NCBI GenBank assembly: GCA_903772945.1
Contig: CAICTM010000187.1
Coordinates: 31,496 to 95,495 of the forward strand
Length of the DNA stretch: 64,000 nucleotides
DNA from: Seminavis robusta
Taxonomy: Eukaryota; Bacillariophyta; Bacillariophyceae; Naviculales; Naviculaceae
Direction of reading: 5' to 3'
The notes below the pieces were generated by a model that had not been told where the DNA came from, made no database searches, and saw only the letters and a list, made by a program, of their open reading frames with translations. Shown in pieces: positions 19,903 through 30,400 of the stretch. The position numbers and the translations under genes were made by a program. The number at the start of each line of letters is the position of its first letter. Position 1 is the first letter of the stretch.

Positions 19903-22900
19903 ATGAGATTTCACTACGCCGCCCTGGCACTGCTACTGGCCACTAGCCACCAGAATGCGGAAGCCTTTTCCATTCGTCCCGCTCCATCGGCCTTTATCCC
20001 CCAATACAGCATGGTCCCACAAAAGCCGAGAAAAACTACCATGGGTGCCACCCTGACCATGTTTTCCGAAACATCCGGGGGGTACGAAGAACTACAGGAA
20101 TTGGCAACCAACGAGGAACAATCCAAAGCAGCCAGTCTCTTTCGAAAATCACCCAGTTTTTGGAAAATTGCAGGATTGGCCACCATCCCCGTCTCGGCGG
20201 CCTTGGGATTTGGACTCGTACCCAGTCGACGCATTGCCGCTCATGCCGTGGGAGCCGTGGCGTCGGGAATTGCCGGTGCCGTGGGAAAGAGTCGATTGGA
20301 TGCCGCACTCGTCGATAGTTGTTCCAAACCTGCCATTGCCGAAGCACTACTCGAAGCCGCCGAAGGAGGATACCTCAAAAATCCAAAGGAAACCGCCACC
20401 AAAGTGCAACAAGTACAACTGGAATATGGCATTCTAGATGAAGATTTTGATATTCTCTGTACCGATGTTTACACACAGTTCATTTTGGGCATGGTCAAGT
20501 ACCAATTCCAGGCCAAAACAAGTGAACTCAAAGAGTTGGAAGCCATCAAGGTGGCCCTCAGTCTCGATAACCTTCAAGTCGGAGAAGCCCATGCCAGTGC
20601 CGCACAAGAACTATACCGAACCATCACACAGACCACACCCGAAGACGAATTGGACGACCCCGAAAACACCGATCGTATGTCCATTGACAAGTTCTTGTTC
20701 TTGACCGAACGCACGCTGCGACAGGGAGGAGAAACACAAGAAGCATTCGTCTTTGAAATGACTAGAGTCGCCAAAGCCTTGAAACTGGATTACGCCACGG
20801 CATTGGACCGAGTAGCCGACGCTGCCGAGCCATTCTATCATCGGGCTCTGCAATCCACGCGAGAAAAGTTGGATACCGATCAAGTCTCTGCCGGCATGTT
20901 GGAACGGGCACGAAAGACCTTGGGAGTGTCCGATGCTACCGCCAAGGATTTGCACGTGGCTTGTCTCAATGAAGAAGTCCGAGCGCTTTTGGGCAAGACG
21001 GCGGCTTCGTCCGATGATGAGGACGACGAAAAGGAAGATTCGGCGGCTGCTGGAGACTTGTCGACTGTCAAGTTTGCAGATGGAACCATGGAACGGGTAA
21101 GTACCACTAAGTGTGTTTTGGTGGCATTCTTGAGAGTTAAGTTGGTCACTCAAAACTAACTCTCTTGCTTTTCTTCTTTGCTTTGGAACAGCTGAGCAAA
21201 CTCAGTGAAATTCTGAGCTTGACAGAGAGCGACGTTAATTACGAAATCACTGTAGAGGCGACACCACTCTATCAAGCCACTGCCCTGGATGCGATGAAAG
21301 ACGTTCTTTCCTTAAGTAAATCACCATCGGATGCATGGGAAATTATGGAGGCACGTCGAGACGAACTCTTGTTGGATGAGGACGCCACCAAGAGCCTCAT
21401 CTCGTCCATGGTCATGCAAGCACTCGGAGGTCCCCTGGAGGCAACAAACAAGTTTGCCAAAGTCAACAATGAAGCTGCAACTTACGATAACCTCATCGAG
21501 GCTCTTGAAGCCAAGGAGGCTCTTATTTCCGTTTTGACAAAGTCTGGATGGAACGAGTTTGACAACTTTGATGAAACCTTTTGCAATCCTTGGGACAAGC
21601 AGTCTGCCAATGGGTTTTTACAGTCGGATGAGCGCATCAAGCTCTACCGCATCTTTCTCAATCGCTCGGTCCGCAATAGCGAGGACGGCCGACTCACAGA
21701 TGAAATGCACGAAAAGGTAACAGAAGTCAAAGGGCTCCTTGGAATCTCGGACGAACAATCGGAAATCGAGATTCGGGCTGTCTTTGGCCCCCTGTTGCAA
21801 AAGGCCTTGCACAAAGCAACAACTGAGATTGTAGAAGATTATACTCCAGAGCTGGTGGCTAACATGCAAAAGGAAGTTGACGAAGTCATGACAAACTACC
21901 GTCTGAGTGAAAAGTTCTTGCAAGAGGTTGGGGCATCGTTTTATGCCAAGGCTGTGGCACTTGTCCACGAAAAGGTGAGTTTGACAATAAATTGTGTTGA
22001 CAAAAGTCGACTGTAGGAATTGCCGGCGTGAGTTTCTGACAATCCATCATGGCATTTCATTCGGTAGGATCCTGGTGGCATTCCCTCTAAGGAATCCGTA
22101 GATGCCCTTGAAGCCCTTCGTAGCATGGTAAATCTCCCTGCCGAGGATACGTACCCTTCTCACATGGAGTTCTTTGGGAGTACTTATCGCAAGAGTGTCT
22201 TGGAGGCCATGGGTTCCACTGGAGTTATTCGCGAAGAGTTCCGCCCCCCCCTTAATGACCTGAGAGACAGACTCGGGGTTTCCGAAGAAAACTGCAAAGA
22301 GATCTTCCTGGAAGCCGTCAAGGAGAAGATGGTGCCCATGGTTGAATGGATTGTGAGCGAGTTCGAACGTACACAGCTTACGCAAAAGCAGCTTTCGGAT
22401 CGTCGCAAGAAGGACATGGGCGAGGATCTCTTCCAAACTGGCAAGGGTGCAACGGTAAGTCCTGTTGATGCAATATCAGCGATCGAGTGGTCGTATACGA
22501 ATAGCTTGGTTGTCTTACCTTGTTTTCTGGTCTCGTCAGGGAACTCTTGGCCTTGGCGCTGATGTCAACCTCATGAGCGACATTATGAACTTGGTTGACT
22601 TTTATGAAGAGAACGACATAGCCGAGAAGAAGGAAGTTGGCACTAAGGCCGTCGAAGGAAGTGACGGCGAGTCTACAGAGGAGGTGCCTGTGTTCGAAAC
22701 CACGTTCCCCGTCACCGGATTGGGAGCCAACGCTTTGGACCAGGAGGTAGCCGAGTTGCTCTACAGACAATTTGTTGTAGGTGCCTTCACAAGCCAGGGT
22801 CCTCAAGCTTCTAGATATGAGGAAGCCAGAGCAACCTTCGGAGGAATCCTGGGTCTTACCAGCGAAAAGATGGAAGAAATCAATGGCAGCATTGGCGATG

Positions 22901-23574
22901 CTGTCTACGACAACTTTGTTGCAAACTCGATGAAGACTAAGGGGTCTTTGGATCAACAGGACATGATGTTCCTGGCAAATATCCAAGGAAAGCTTGGCCT
23001 ATCATCTGAGCAAAGCGAGAAAATGCTGCTAGCATCTCAGAAGAAGATCTTGTCGGAGGAAATCACTGTGCTCATGGACGAGCCAACACCTGAAGGCATC
23101 AAGGCATTCCGAGAAAAGTGCAATGGCATGGGCATCGATCTGGTCGAGGACGTTGGCATCTCGAAGCAAAGGCTCGGTCGAATGTTCGAGGCTGAAATCA
23201 TTCCCGGTCTCAAGAGCGGTGACATCACTGTTGACAAGGCCGACGTGCTTGTAGAGATCCAGGAGAGTTTCGGCATTGACGAAGAAGAGTGCGAAGCCAT
23301 GTTTGAGGGTTTGTTGCTCCGTTTATCAAAGAGTGCCCTCGATCTCATCAAGGGCGAGCTCATGAGGGGTCGCGAAGAAATGACAGTTGATTTGATCAAG
23401 GAGCTTGTGAGATACGCTGCCTTTACCGATGGTGAATTGGGTCTTGTGGTGGATGAGGCTACAGGTAACCAAATCTTCAACGTCTACGAGGCATTCGATT
23501 TCACAGGGGAAAGCGAGGAAACCGTCGAGACCAACAAAGGACTGCTTAAGGAGGCACTCGGCCTGTCGCAATAA
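19903..23574 (+). CDS. TIC110-like plastid inner-envelope protein
   Basis: Four exons, 19903-21096, 21192-21974, 22068-22454 and 22540-23574, all joined in phase 0 by 85-95-nt GT-AG introns; 1132 aa. The first ~22 residues form a signal peptide ending AEAFSIRP, with the phenylalanine needed for diatom plastid import. Residues about 85-125 are hydrophobic (membrane anchor). The remainder is almost wholly alpha-helical with repeated Tic110-type helical repeats. LQVGEAHASAAQELY and similar stretches resemble Tic110 HEAT-like repeats. Plant Tic110 is the stromal-facing scaffold that recruits chaperones to the inner-envelope import complex, and the length is near the plant protein (~1000 aa). The family assignment rests on motif recognition. 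The gene is head-to-head with EF4. Confidence 0.82.
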
Positions 23575-24150
23575 GTTAGTCAGCCATAGTTCATTGTGTA
23601 TTTAGCTAAAGATGTTTAGGAAAGTTCTACGAATGAAGCTTCGCCTGAATACAAAACGTTCTTCCACCACCAGAAATGAAACAATCAGTCCCCTGTAAGC
23701 CAGAAGAAAAGATGAACTGGAAACAAAAAAGATACAGGCCGCTATTCACTGGGATGTGAACTGCTGGGCCAACAGGTCAATGACCAAGAGACCTTTCTCA
23801 CTGCGATCTCCTGCCTAAACCTGAGGATGTTGAGAGAGAAAGGCTCCATGGTTCAGTACAAGCTAGGGTGTCAAGGCAAAGGTTCTTGGAAGATGGTGCA
23901 ATGACAATACATTCATATTTTACTCACATTTCTGGTGAAATGGCATGGGTCTCTTCCCCATCCTTGTCAGAACCTGACAACCCAATTGCCTTGACCCTTG
24001 GAATAGAGGAATCAAGCAACAATGCAATGGTTATGCTGTTGCCGTAAGTGGCATCTTGGGGCAGCCATGATGAGGTATGATCTGATGCATTGCTATGGCC
24101 AAAGGCCAAGATAAAAAGTTTGCAATTATAAAGCTATATTTCAGTGTATC
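23575..24150. other. Intergenic with one arm of an inverted repeat
   Basis: No gene is supported. The arm at 23675-23742 is repeated in inverse orientation at 24287-24351, so the intervening segment, including the tRNA candidate, is bracketed by ~66-bp inverted repeats. The small minus-strand ORF at 23924-24109 shows no recognisable domain. Confidence 0.5.
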
Positions 24151-24351
24151 TGATAGTAGCACATCAGGAGATTCGGGGTTCGAATCCCCGGCAGGATTAA
24201 TTCAATAGGTCCTGTTGGCCCAACGGTAAGGCGCCTGACTACGGATTGTCACTTTTGTTGTCCAGTTCGGCTCCTGGTGCGACACTGCGGCCTATGTTTT
24301 TGTTTCCAGTCCATCTTTTCTTCTGACTTTCAACGGACTGATTGTTTCATT
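23675..24351. repeat. Inverted repeat arms (~66 bp) bracketing the tRNA candidate
   Basis: The left arm (23675-23742) contains AATGAAACAATCAGTCC, AGAAGAAAAGATG and CTGGAAACAAAAA, ending AGGCCGC. The right arm (24287-24351) reads GCGGCCTATGTTTTTG, then CCAGTCCATC, then GACTGATTGTTTCATT. They match in inverse orientation with a few substitutions and small indels. The enclosed region is about 540 bp. It could be a small transposable element or an inverted local duplication of the TIC110 3' region. Confidence 0.7.
24151..24256 (+). tRNA. Candidate circularly permuted tRNA-Arg (anticodon ACG)
   Basis: The 3' half (24163-24197) lies upstream of the 5' half (24209-24244), with an 11-nt spacer (24198-24208). 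The 5' half gives acceptor strand GTCCTGT, TG, D-arm GCC-CAACGGTAA-GGC, G26, anticodon strand CCTGA and loop CTACGG. The 3' half gives A38, TCAGG, variable AGATT, T-arm CGGGG-TTCGAAT-CCCCG and acceptor GCAGGAT. The acceptor pairs over 7 bp (two G-U), the anticodon stem over 5 bp and the T-stem over 5 bp. The rejoined loop CTACGGA puts ACG at 34-36 (Arg). A box TGGCCCAACGG and B box GGTTCGAATCC fit consensus, but in reverse order. Flanks pair around the junction: TGATA (24151-24155) with TGTCA (24247-24251), and GTAG with CTAC, leaving bulges CACA and GGAT as in a bulge-helix-bulge. A T4 run at 24253-24256 fits Pol III termination. TATA-like sequence lies at 24125-24140. The base after the acceptor is T, an unusual discriminator for Arg. 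Confidence 0.72.
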
Positions 24352-24469
24352 TTGTTGTTCATTGCATCTATCTTCTGACCACCTGACTATGATGGAGTGT
24401 CAGTCACTCAACTGTCTTCTGTCAACACCCAATTATTAGCGAGCACTCTGCTGCGGAGCGATTTTTAAA

Positions 24470-24560
24470 AGTCTGAATCGACTTGACTCGTGACTCGACT
24501 GAGTGGATTAACTTGACTCGACTCGACTCACTCGACTCGCAAGAGCGACTAAGTGACGTC
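24470..24560. repeat. GACTC/TCGAC simple repeat patch
   Basis: Short degenerate tandem runs of GACTCGACT-like words. Nothing coding. Confidence 0.6.
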
Positions 24561-25092
24561 ACTCGTCAATCAATGTTTTAGCCAGCAAGCCTGCAATCCT
24601 GTTAAGGATGGATCCGCTCGGTATCATTTTTATGAAGACCCGTCTTCGGGGAGACAGCCCGAGGCTGCGGCTAACTTTAGGTTTCCGCTGAAAAAGACTA
24701 CTGGTACGTACCGGTACTATGCATAGCTACCAGGAAAGTTGACGCCTCCACAGGATAATATCGTGCCAAGGAGAGCACAGGGGCATGGTTTCTTGTTTGT
24801 CCTGCAGCGACCACACTCTCGTTGCATACCGTGGCGGCCACCACCAGGCCCAGAATACTGAAATAGCCTCCGACTCTCCGACCCTTGCGGAAGTAGATTA
24901 GTCTGGAATAAAGTTAGTTTGGTCCCAAGTACATGCCCGAAACCGAGCAAAGTCAGCGAAACCACGCACCTCCGGCAAACTACGGTGGCCGTGCGATTTG
25001 AGAGGATCGTTCCTAACCAGTCATTTTGACCTCTTTATTCCTCCGTGCATACGCGAAATCAAGTTAACTGTTAAAGTCGGCTGGCTTTCCCT

Positions 25093-25173
25093 CTTTTTTC
25101 TCATTAATTTTGGTACGGCGTATCTGCAATTTTGCATTCTCAATTCGCCGTACCAAAATTAATGAGAAAAAAG
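25093..25173. repeat. Perfect 28-bp hairpin
   Basis: The arm at 25093-25120 is exactly complementary to 25146-25173, with a 25-nt loop. The arm contains CTCATTAATTTTGGTACGGCG-type sequence without mismatch. It has no counterpart in the right arm of the surrounding palindrome, so it appears to be a separate insertion or a young inversion. A transcript would give a small-RNA-like stem. Confidence 0.85.
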
Positions 25174-25429
25174 AATTCGCGTAGGACCAATCAAAACGCT
25201 CGAGCATGCCGAGCTGCCGAACCCAACGAATCCCCAACTCTAACGAAAACGCGGAACCAACGAACACGTAGAGATAACAGCACCGTACAGTCTTACAAGC
25301 TAGCTACCAACAGACCTATCTTGACAACCAAGAAGGCTAACAGATATACAGGTAGTAGCTTGTAGGGTACCCTCATCAGGTTGCTTGTTAGCCTTCTTGG
25401 TTGTCGAGATGGGTCTGTTGGTAGCTAGC

Positions 25430-25570
25430 TAGCTAGCTAGCTAGTAGCTTCGATCGAACGATGCTGTTATCCCGGCTGATTCGATTCGATGATTCGATTC
25501 GATTCGATGATTCGATTCGAATTAATGAATCGAATCGATTCGAATTAATGAATCGAATCGATTCGTTTGG
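25430..25570. repeat. CTAG and GATTC microsatellites
   Basis: A run of repeated CTAG units lies around 25423-25445. GATTCGATTCGAT and AATTAATGAATCGAATCGAT tandem words follow at about 25478-25565. A similar CGAAT run occurs at 55158-55190. Confidence 0.8.
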
Positions 25571-25711
25571 TTCATGTTCTTTCGCGTACCGCGTATGTGT
25601 GTCACATGGATAGGAATGAAAACTTGATACGTACGCCTAAATAAATAAATCGATGAAAATAAATGTGTTTCGCCTATGCACGGAGGACACACATGGAGTT
25701 TGGTTAGGAAC

Positions 25712-26331
25712 GCACCTGAGGACTCGACTCTGGAAGGCCTCCGCCAGCCACATTAGAACGACCCACGACTACAACAGCTCCAGCTGACAGCTCCGACGCT
25801 ACTCAAGCTAGCTAGCAAATACTCATCCTGGCTCGAGCTAGCTAGTAGCAGCTTGTAGACCTGGCCAGCCAATTCTCATTCGGAAGCATGGTGTTGTCCG
25901 TGGTGGACAAAGACATCATCACTTGCCTGACGAACGCAAACCTTGCGTGCGTCGTTGCTTCTCGGCTTCCTAACCCCGAACGTAAGCAAAACAACCAGCG
26001 GATCGAGCAGCTGATTCCCACCTATCAGCCCCGCCCAAATGATTGCCATATCACTCCAAGTACCGATCCCCATTGTAACCCGTTAATTCCACGAGAAACT
26101 CTTGCAATGACGATGCGAATCCTTTTTTGTAACGGGCAAAGAATCTTTGGAAAGATACCGCCGTGCGCCCAACAAGAACACGTACGCAAACTCAAAATCA
26201 GCACAACAAGAATGCAAACAGTTTTTGTGTCTTTGGTTTGGTCACTCCCTTTGCCACATAATTATCTCTTTTGTGAATACCTCTGTAGGTGTGAACAATC
26301 GATTGAATCTCTTTCATTAACAACAAACAAC
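25712..26331. other. Upstream region of the UGP/PGM gene
   Basis: A long plus-strand ORF (25888-26460) runs through this stretch, the first coding exon and the first intron of the next gene. It has no recognisable domain and is treated as chance. CTAGCTAG-rich sequence lies near 25805-25850. Confidence 0.45.
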
Positions 26332-29300
26332 ATGGCTTCTTTCGACAAATGCAAGGTTAGTACGCGGTGTCGTCTGCGTTCCTTGGATTACACGAAAGAT
26401 CCAATTTCGAAAGTATCGACTCACGAAAACTTTTCTTCCTTGATAAAATTGACCCTATAGAGCAAAATGGAGGCAGAGGGCATTGCTCCCTCTGCCATTT
26501 CGGCATTTGAATCCACGTTCAAATCCCTTGTTTCGGGTGAAACCGGTATGATTCCTGAGTCTACCATCGCTCCTGTCCCGGAGTTGGTAAATGCCGCGGA
26601 CTTTAAGGATGCGCCCGACACCACCCTCTTGGCAAACACCGTGGTTTTGAAATTGAACGGTGGTCTTGGAACCGGCATGGGACTTGACAAGGCCAAGTCA
26701 CTTCTGAAAGTCAAGGGAGACGATACTTTCCTGGACTTGACTGCAAAGCAAGTCATCCAAATGAGAAAGGATTATGGCATGAAGGTTAAAGTCATGCTTA
26801 TGAATTCTTTTTCTACTAGTGCTGATACCATGGCTTTCCTGGAAGAAAAATATCCCTCATTGGCTGGTGAGGATGGATTGGAAATGTTGCAAAACAAGGT
26901 CCCAAAACTGGATGCTACCACTTACGAGGTGGGATTTTCAATTTTTGTTTCTATGAGCAACGCTGTGGTTTCCCATTTTCTCACTTGATTTATTTTCTCT
27001 ATTTTATTGTTTCAGCCTGCAACTTGCGCTTCGAACCCTGATAATGAATGGTGCCCTCCTGGTCATGGTGACTTGTACGCCGCGTTGGTTGGATCTGGTT
27101 GCCTGGATAGCCTCCTGAAGAGCGGATATAAATATATGTTTGTGTCTAACTCTGACAACCTCGGCGCCAGTTTGGACCTCAACATCTTGACCTATTTTGC
27201 CAAGTCGGGAGCTCCTTTTATGATGGAATGCTGTGAACGTACCGAAAATGACAAGAAGGGCGGACACTTGGCTCTCCGTGGCGAGCAACTGATTCTTCGC
27301 GAATCAGCCATGTGTTTGGATGAAGATGAGGCTGCTTTCCAAGACATTACCAAGCACAAGTTTTTCAACACAAACAATCTTTGGATTCAGTTGGACAAGC
27401 TCAAGGAAATTATTGACAAGAACGGTGGTTTCATCCCCTTGCCAATGATCATGAACAAGAAGACAGTGGATCCCAAGGATGACTCTTCACAAAAGGTAGT
27501 CCAACTCGAAACTGCCATGGGTGCTGCTATCGAGTGCTTTGAAGGTGCCACCGCCATCGTTGTCCCACGAACCCGTTTCGCCCCAGTGAAGAAGTGCAAT
27601 GATCTTCTCCTGCTTCGAAGTGATGCTTACCTGCTTGTGGACCACAAGCCCGTCCTGAACCCTGAATGTGGCGGAAAGGCACCGGTTATTTCTATGGATA
27701 GCAAGTTGTACAAACTTGTCGGCAAATTGGAAGATGCTACCGAGGGTGGAATTCCTTCCCTTGTAAAATGCGAGAGGTTGACTGTCAAGGGCCTGGTTCG
27801 TATCAGCAAGAAGACAAAATTCGTTGGAGCCGTCTCCATCGTGAACACTTCTGATGAAGCCAAGTACGTACCCGAGGGAGAAGTCACTGGCGATCTGGAC
27901 CTCACTGGAGCTACTGGACTTGGTCCTTTGAAGACAACAGTCGTTAAGACTGCGCCTATTGAAGGACAGAAGCCCGGAACCTCAGGTCTTCGTAAGAAGA
28001 CGAAGGAATTCATGGGCGAACACTACTTGAACAATTTTGTCCAAGCCGCGTTTGACGCCATCAAGGCAAGCGGAACGAACGTTTCGGAAGGATCCCTCCT
28101 CATCGGCGGCGATGGCCGATACTTCAATGACATAGCCATCCAAACCATCATCAAGATGGGTATTGCCAACGGAGTCAAGCGCTTCTGGGTTGGACAGGAC
28201 GGTCTCCTTTCCACTCCAGCTGTATCCGCCATCATTCGTGAACGTGGACCTGTTTGGCAAAAGTGCTTCGGAGCCTTTATCTTGACTGCCAGTCACAACC
28301 CCGGTGGCCCAGAGGAGGATTTCGGGTAAGTATTACGATTCTGTTTGGCCGCCTTGTCCACACCCTCGTTCCTCATGTGCCTATACGTTACGTTTCGGCT
28401 CTTTGCAACACAGAATCAAGTACAATTGCGAGAATGGAGGGCCCGCTCCTGAGAAGGTGACTAATGCAATCTTCGCCAACACTTGCACCATCAGCTCGTA
28501 CAAGATTTGCAACGATATCCCCACAATCGACATTGCCACAGCAGGCTTCACGACCTTGAAGAGTGACGATGGCAGCATGGAGATCAACGTTGAAGTGATT
28601 TCGTCGACAGGAAGCCATATTAATCTTCTCAAAACCACCTTTGATTTCCCGGCAATCAAGGCTCTGTTGGACCGCCCTGACTTCACCATGGTTTATGACT
28701 GTATGCACGGCGTTAACGGTCCCTACGCCAAGAAAGTCGTCATTGATATCCTTGGTCAACCAGCCGAATCTTGCATGAACGCTGACCCGAAGGATGATTT
28801 TGGCGGTGGCCACGCCGACCCCAACCTCACCTACGCAAAGGAACTTGTGGCCATCATGGGATTGGACAAGAAAGGCACGAAGATCGATGTGGGAGGCAAG
28901 AAGATCCCATCGTTCGGAGCAGCCGCTGACGGTGATGGTGATCGCAACATGATCCTCGGAAGTCAGTTCTTTGTGAGCCCCTCTGACTCTCTTGCTGTGA
29001 TTGCAGCGTATGCCGATGTCATCCCCTTTTTCCGTAGCCAGGGTGGACTCAAGGGTGTTGCCCGTTCGATGCCAACCAGTGGAGCCGTTGATCTTGTTGC
29101 AAAGGACTTGAACTTTGATTTGTTCGAGACTCCCACCGGCTGGAAGTACTTTGGTAACTTGATGGACTCCAAGGCCATCTATGGTGGAACCGACTACACA
29201 CCGTTCATTTGCGGAGAGGAATCCTTCGGAACTGGTAGTGATCACGTTCGTGAGAAGGATGGAATCTGGGCAGTTTTGGCGTGGCTCAGTATCTTGGCCT

Positions 29301-29776
29301 CGGCCAACCCCGATGCCTCCAAGCCATTGGTGACCGTTCAAGACATCGTCGAGAAGCACTGGGCCAAGTATGGCCGAAACTATTATTCCCGATGGGATTT
29401 CGAGGGCATGGACAAAGCTAAGGCCACATCAATGATGGACAAGATGCGTGCGGACACTGAGACCAACACGGGCCGCACCGTTGGCAAATACACCATTGCC
29501 AAGGCTGATGACTTCACCTACGTTGATCCCGTGGATGGCTCTGTTGCCACCAAGCAAGGTATTCGTTTCCTGATGGTGGATGGTTCTCGTGTGATCTTCC
29601 GTCTCTCTGGAACTGCCGGATCCGGCGCCACAGTCAGGATGTACATTGAGCAGTACGAGCCCAAGGACATCAACAAGGTTGCCTCAGAGGCTCTTGCCGG
29701 ACTCATCAGGGTCGCTCTTGACTTGTGTGATATCAAGGGATTCCTTGGAACTGAGGAGCCCACCGTCATCACCTAA
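26332..29776 (+). CDS. Bifunctional UDP-glucose pyrophosphorylase / phosphoglucomutase
   Basis: Four exons, 26332-26355, 26461-26928, 27016-28325 and 28414-29776, with all frames kept; 1054 aa. The first coding exon encodes only MASFDKCK. The N-terminal half is a UTP-glucose-1-phosphate uridylyltransferase: nucleotide loop LNGGLGTGMG at about residue 73, and EWCPPGHGDLY reconstructed across the second intron. The C-terminal half is an alpha-D-phosphohexomutase: phosphoserine loop TASHNPGGP (about 587), metal loop DGDGDRN (about 773), sugar loop GEESFG and phosphate loop RLSGTAGSGATVR. Together they would convert glucose-6-phosphate to UDP-glucose, the precursor of chrysolaminarin and cell-surface glycans. 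UGP/PGM fusion is known in diatoms and other stramenopiles. No targeting sequence is visible, so cytosolic action is likely. Confidence 0.95.
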
Positions 29777-30400
29777 GCGCGAGGAAGCTTGCAGCCCCTT
29801 GCTTTGGATGACGCCACCCTGTCGGTTTGGGCCGAGTGCGCCCCCGTACCGAACGGTGTAGCGGCTTCTTCTTGTTGTTCCCCTTCCCTGCGCGCTCATT
29901 GGTCGTTTATAGATATTAACTCAACTAGCTAAGTACGTGTTATCAAGTAAGAAGTGGAATAGTCAGTCTGTTCACGTTGGCGGCAGCCAACACTTGCGGG
30001 CTGGAATGGTTGTAGGGAGAAGAATGGAATTTACCAAAGCAGGTACGGTAGGATACCCCAGCATCCTTGGACAGTTTCATCGATTGTTCGGAAGCAATAG
30101 CATGGCATTGGAAAGTGCTGTATGTAAGTCTGCATCCTTGGACGCAGGCGATTATCACATCTCTCGCTTTGCGGGCAAACGGAAGTTTCCAGGTTCTTTT
30201 GCAAGAATACAATTTGTGAGCTTGGGTTGACGCCCCGTGCGCCTCCACTGTTTTCACAAACGTCCTCATTTTTTTGCGATTTTTCGAAACTGTCTTTACC
30301 GGCAGTCACCTATCCTGGTCTCCGCCGGGGCTCTCTCTCGACCGCACCAAGATACTAGCAGCTTGCTTCTTTTAGTTCCTGAGAGGAGTATCCTCCGACG
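29777..30400. other. Intergenic, no supported gene
   Basis: It contains short ORFs on both strands (for example 29943-30269) without domains. It holds the 3' UTR of UGP/PGM and the upstream region of the GTPase gene. Confidence 0.4.

Larger units (their letters stand above)
25009..25711. repeat. Large imperfect fold-back palindrome centred near 25365
   Basis: Several left-arm words recur in inverse orientation at matching distances from one centre. GTTCCTAACCA (25009-25019) matches 25701-25711. CCTCCGTGCATACGCGAAA (25040-25058) matches 25668-25686. GATAACAGCACCGT (25272-25285) matches 25459-25472. A 42-nt arm at 25301-25342 matches 25386-25427 with two differences. Low-complexity GATTCGATTCGAT runs (25478-25565) interrupt the right arm, and a separate perfect hairpin sits inside the left arm. 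It resembles a fold-back element. Confidence 0.72.

Noticed and set aside
24209-24285. Ordinary linear tRNA or tRNA-derived SINE head using the downstream T-arm-like CCAG-TTCGGCTC-CTGG
   Set aside because: A 4-bp alternative stem TGAC/GTCA exists, but no downstream sequence can pair with the acceptor strand GTCCTGT, and the T-arm is degenerate. The upstream 3' half fits all stems far better.
25888-26460. 190-codon plus-strand ORF
   Set aside because: It runs across the upstream region, the first coding exon and the first intron of UGP/PGM in another frame and shows no domain.
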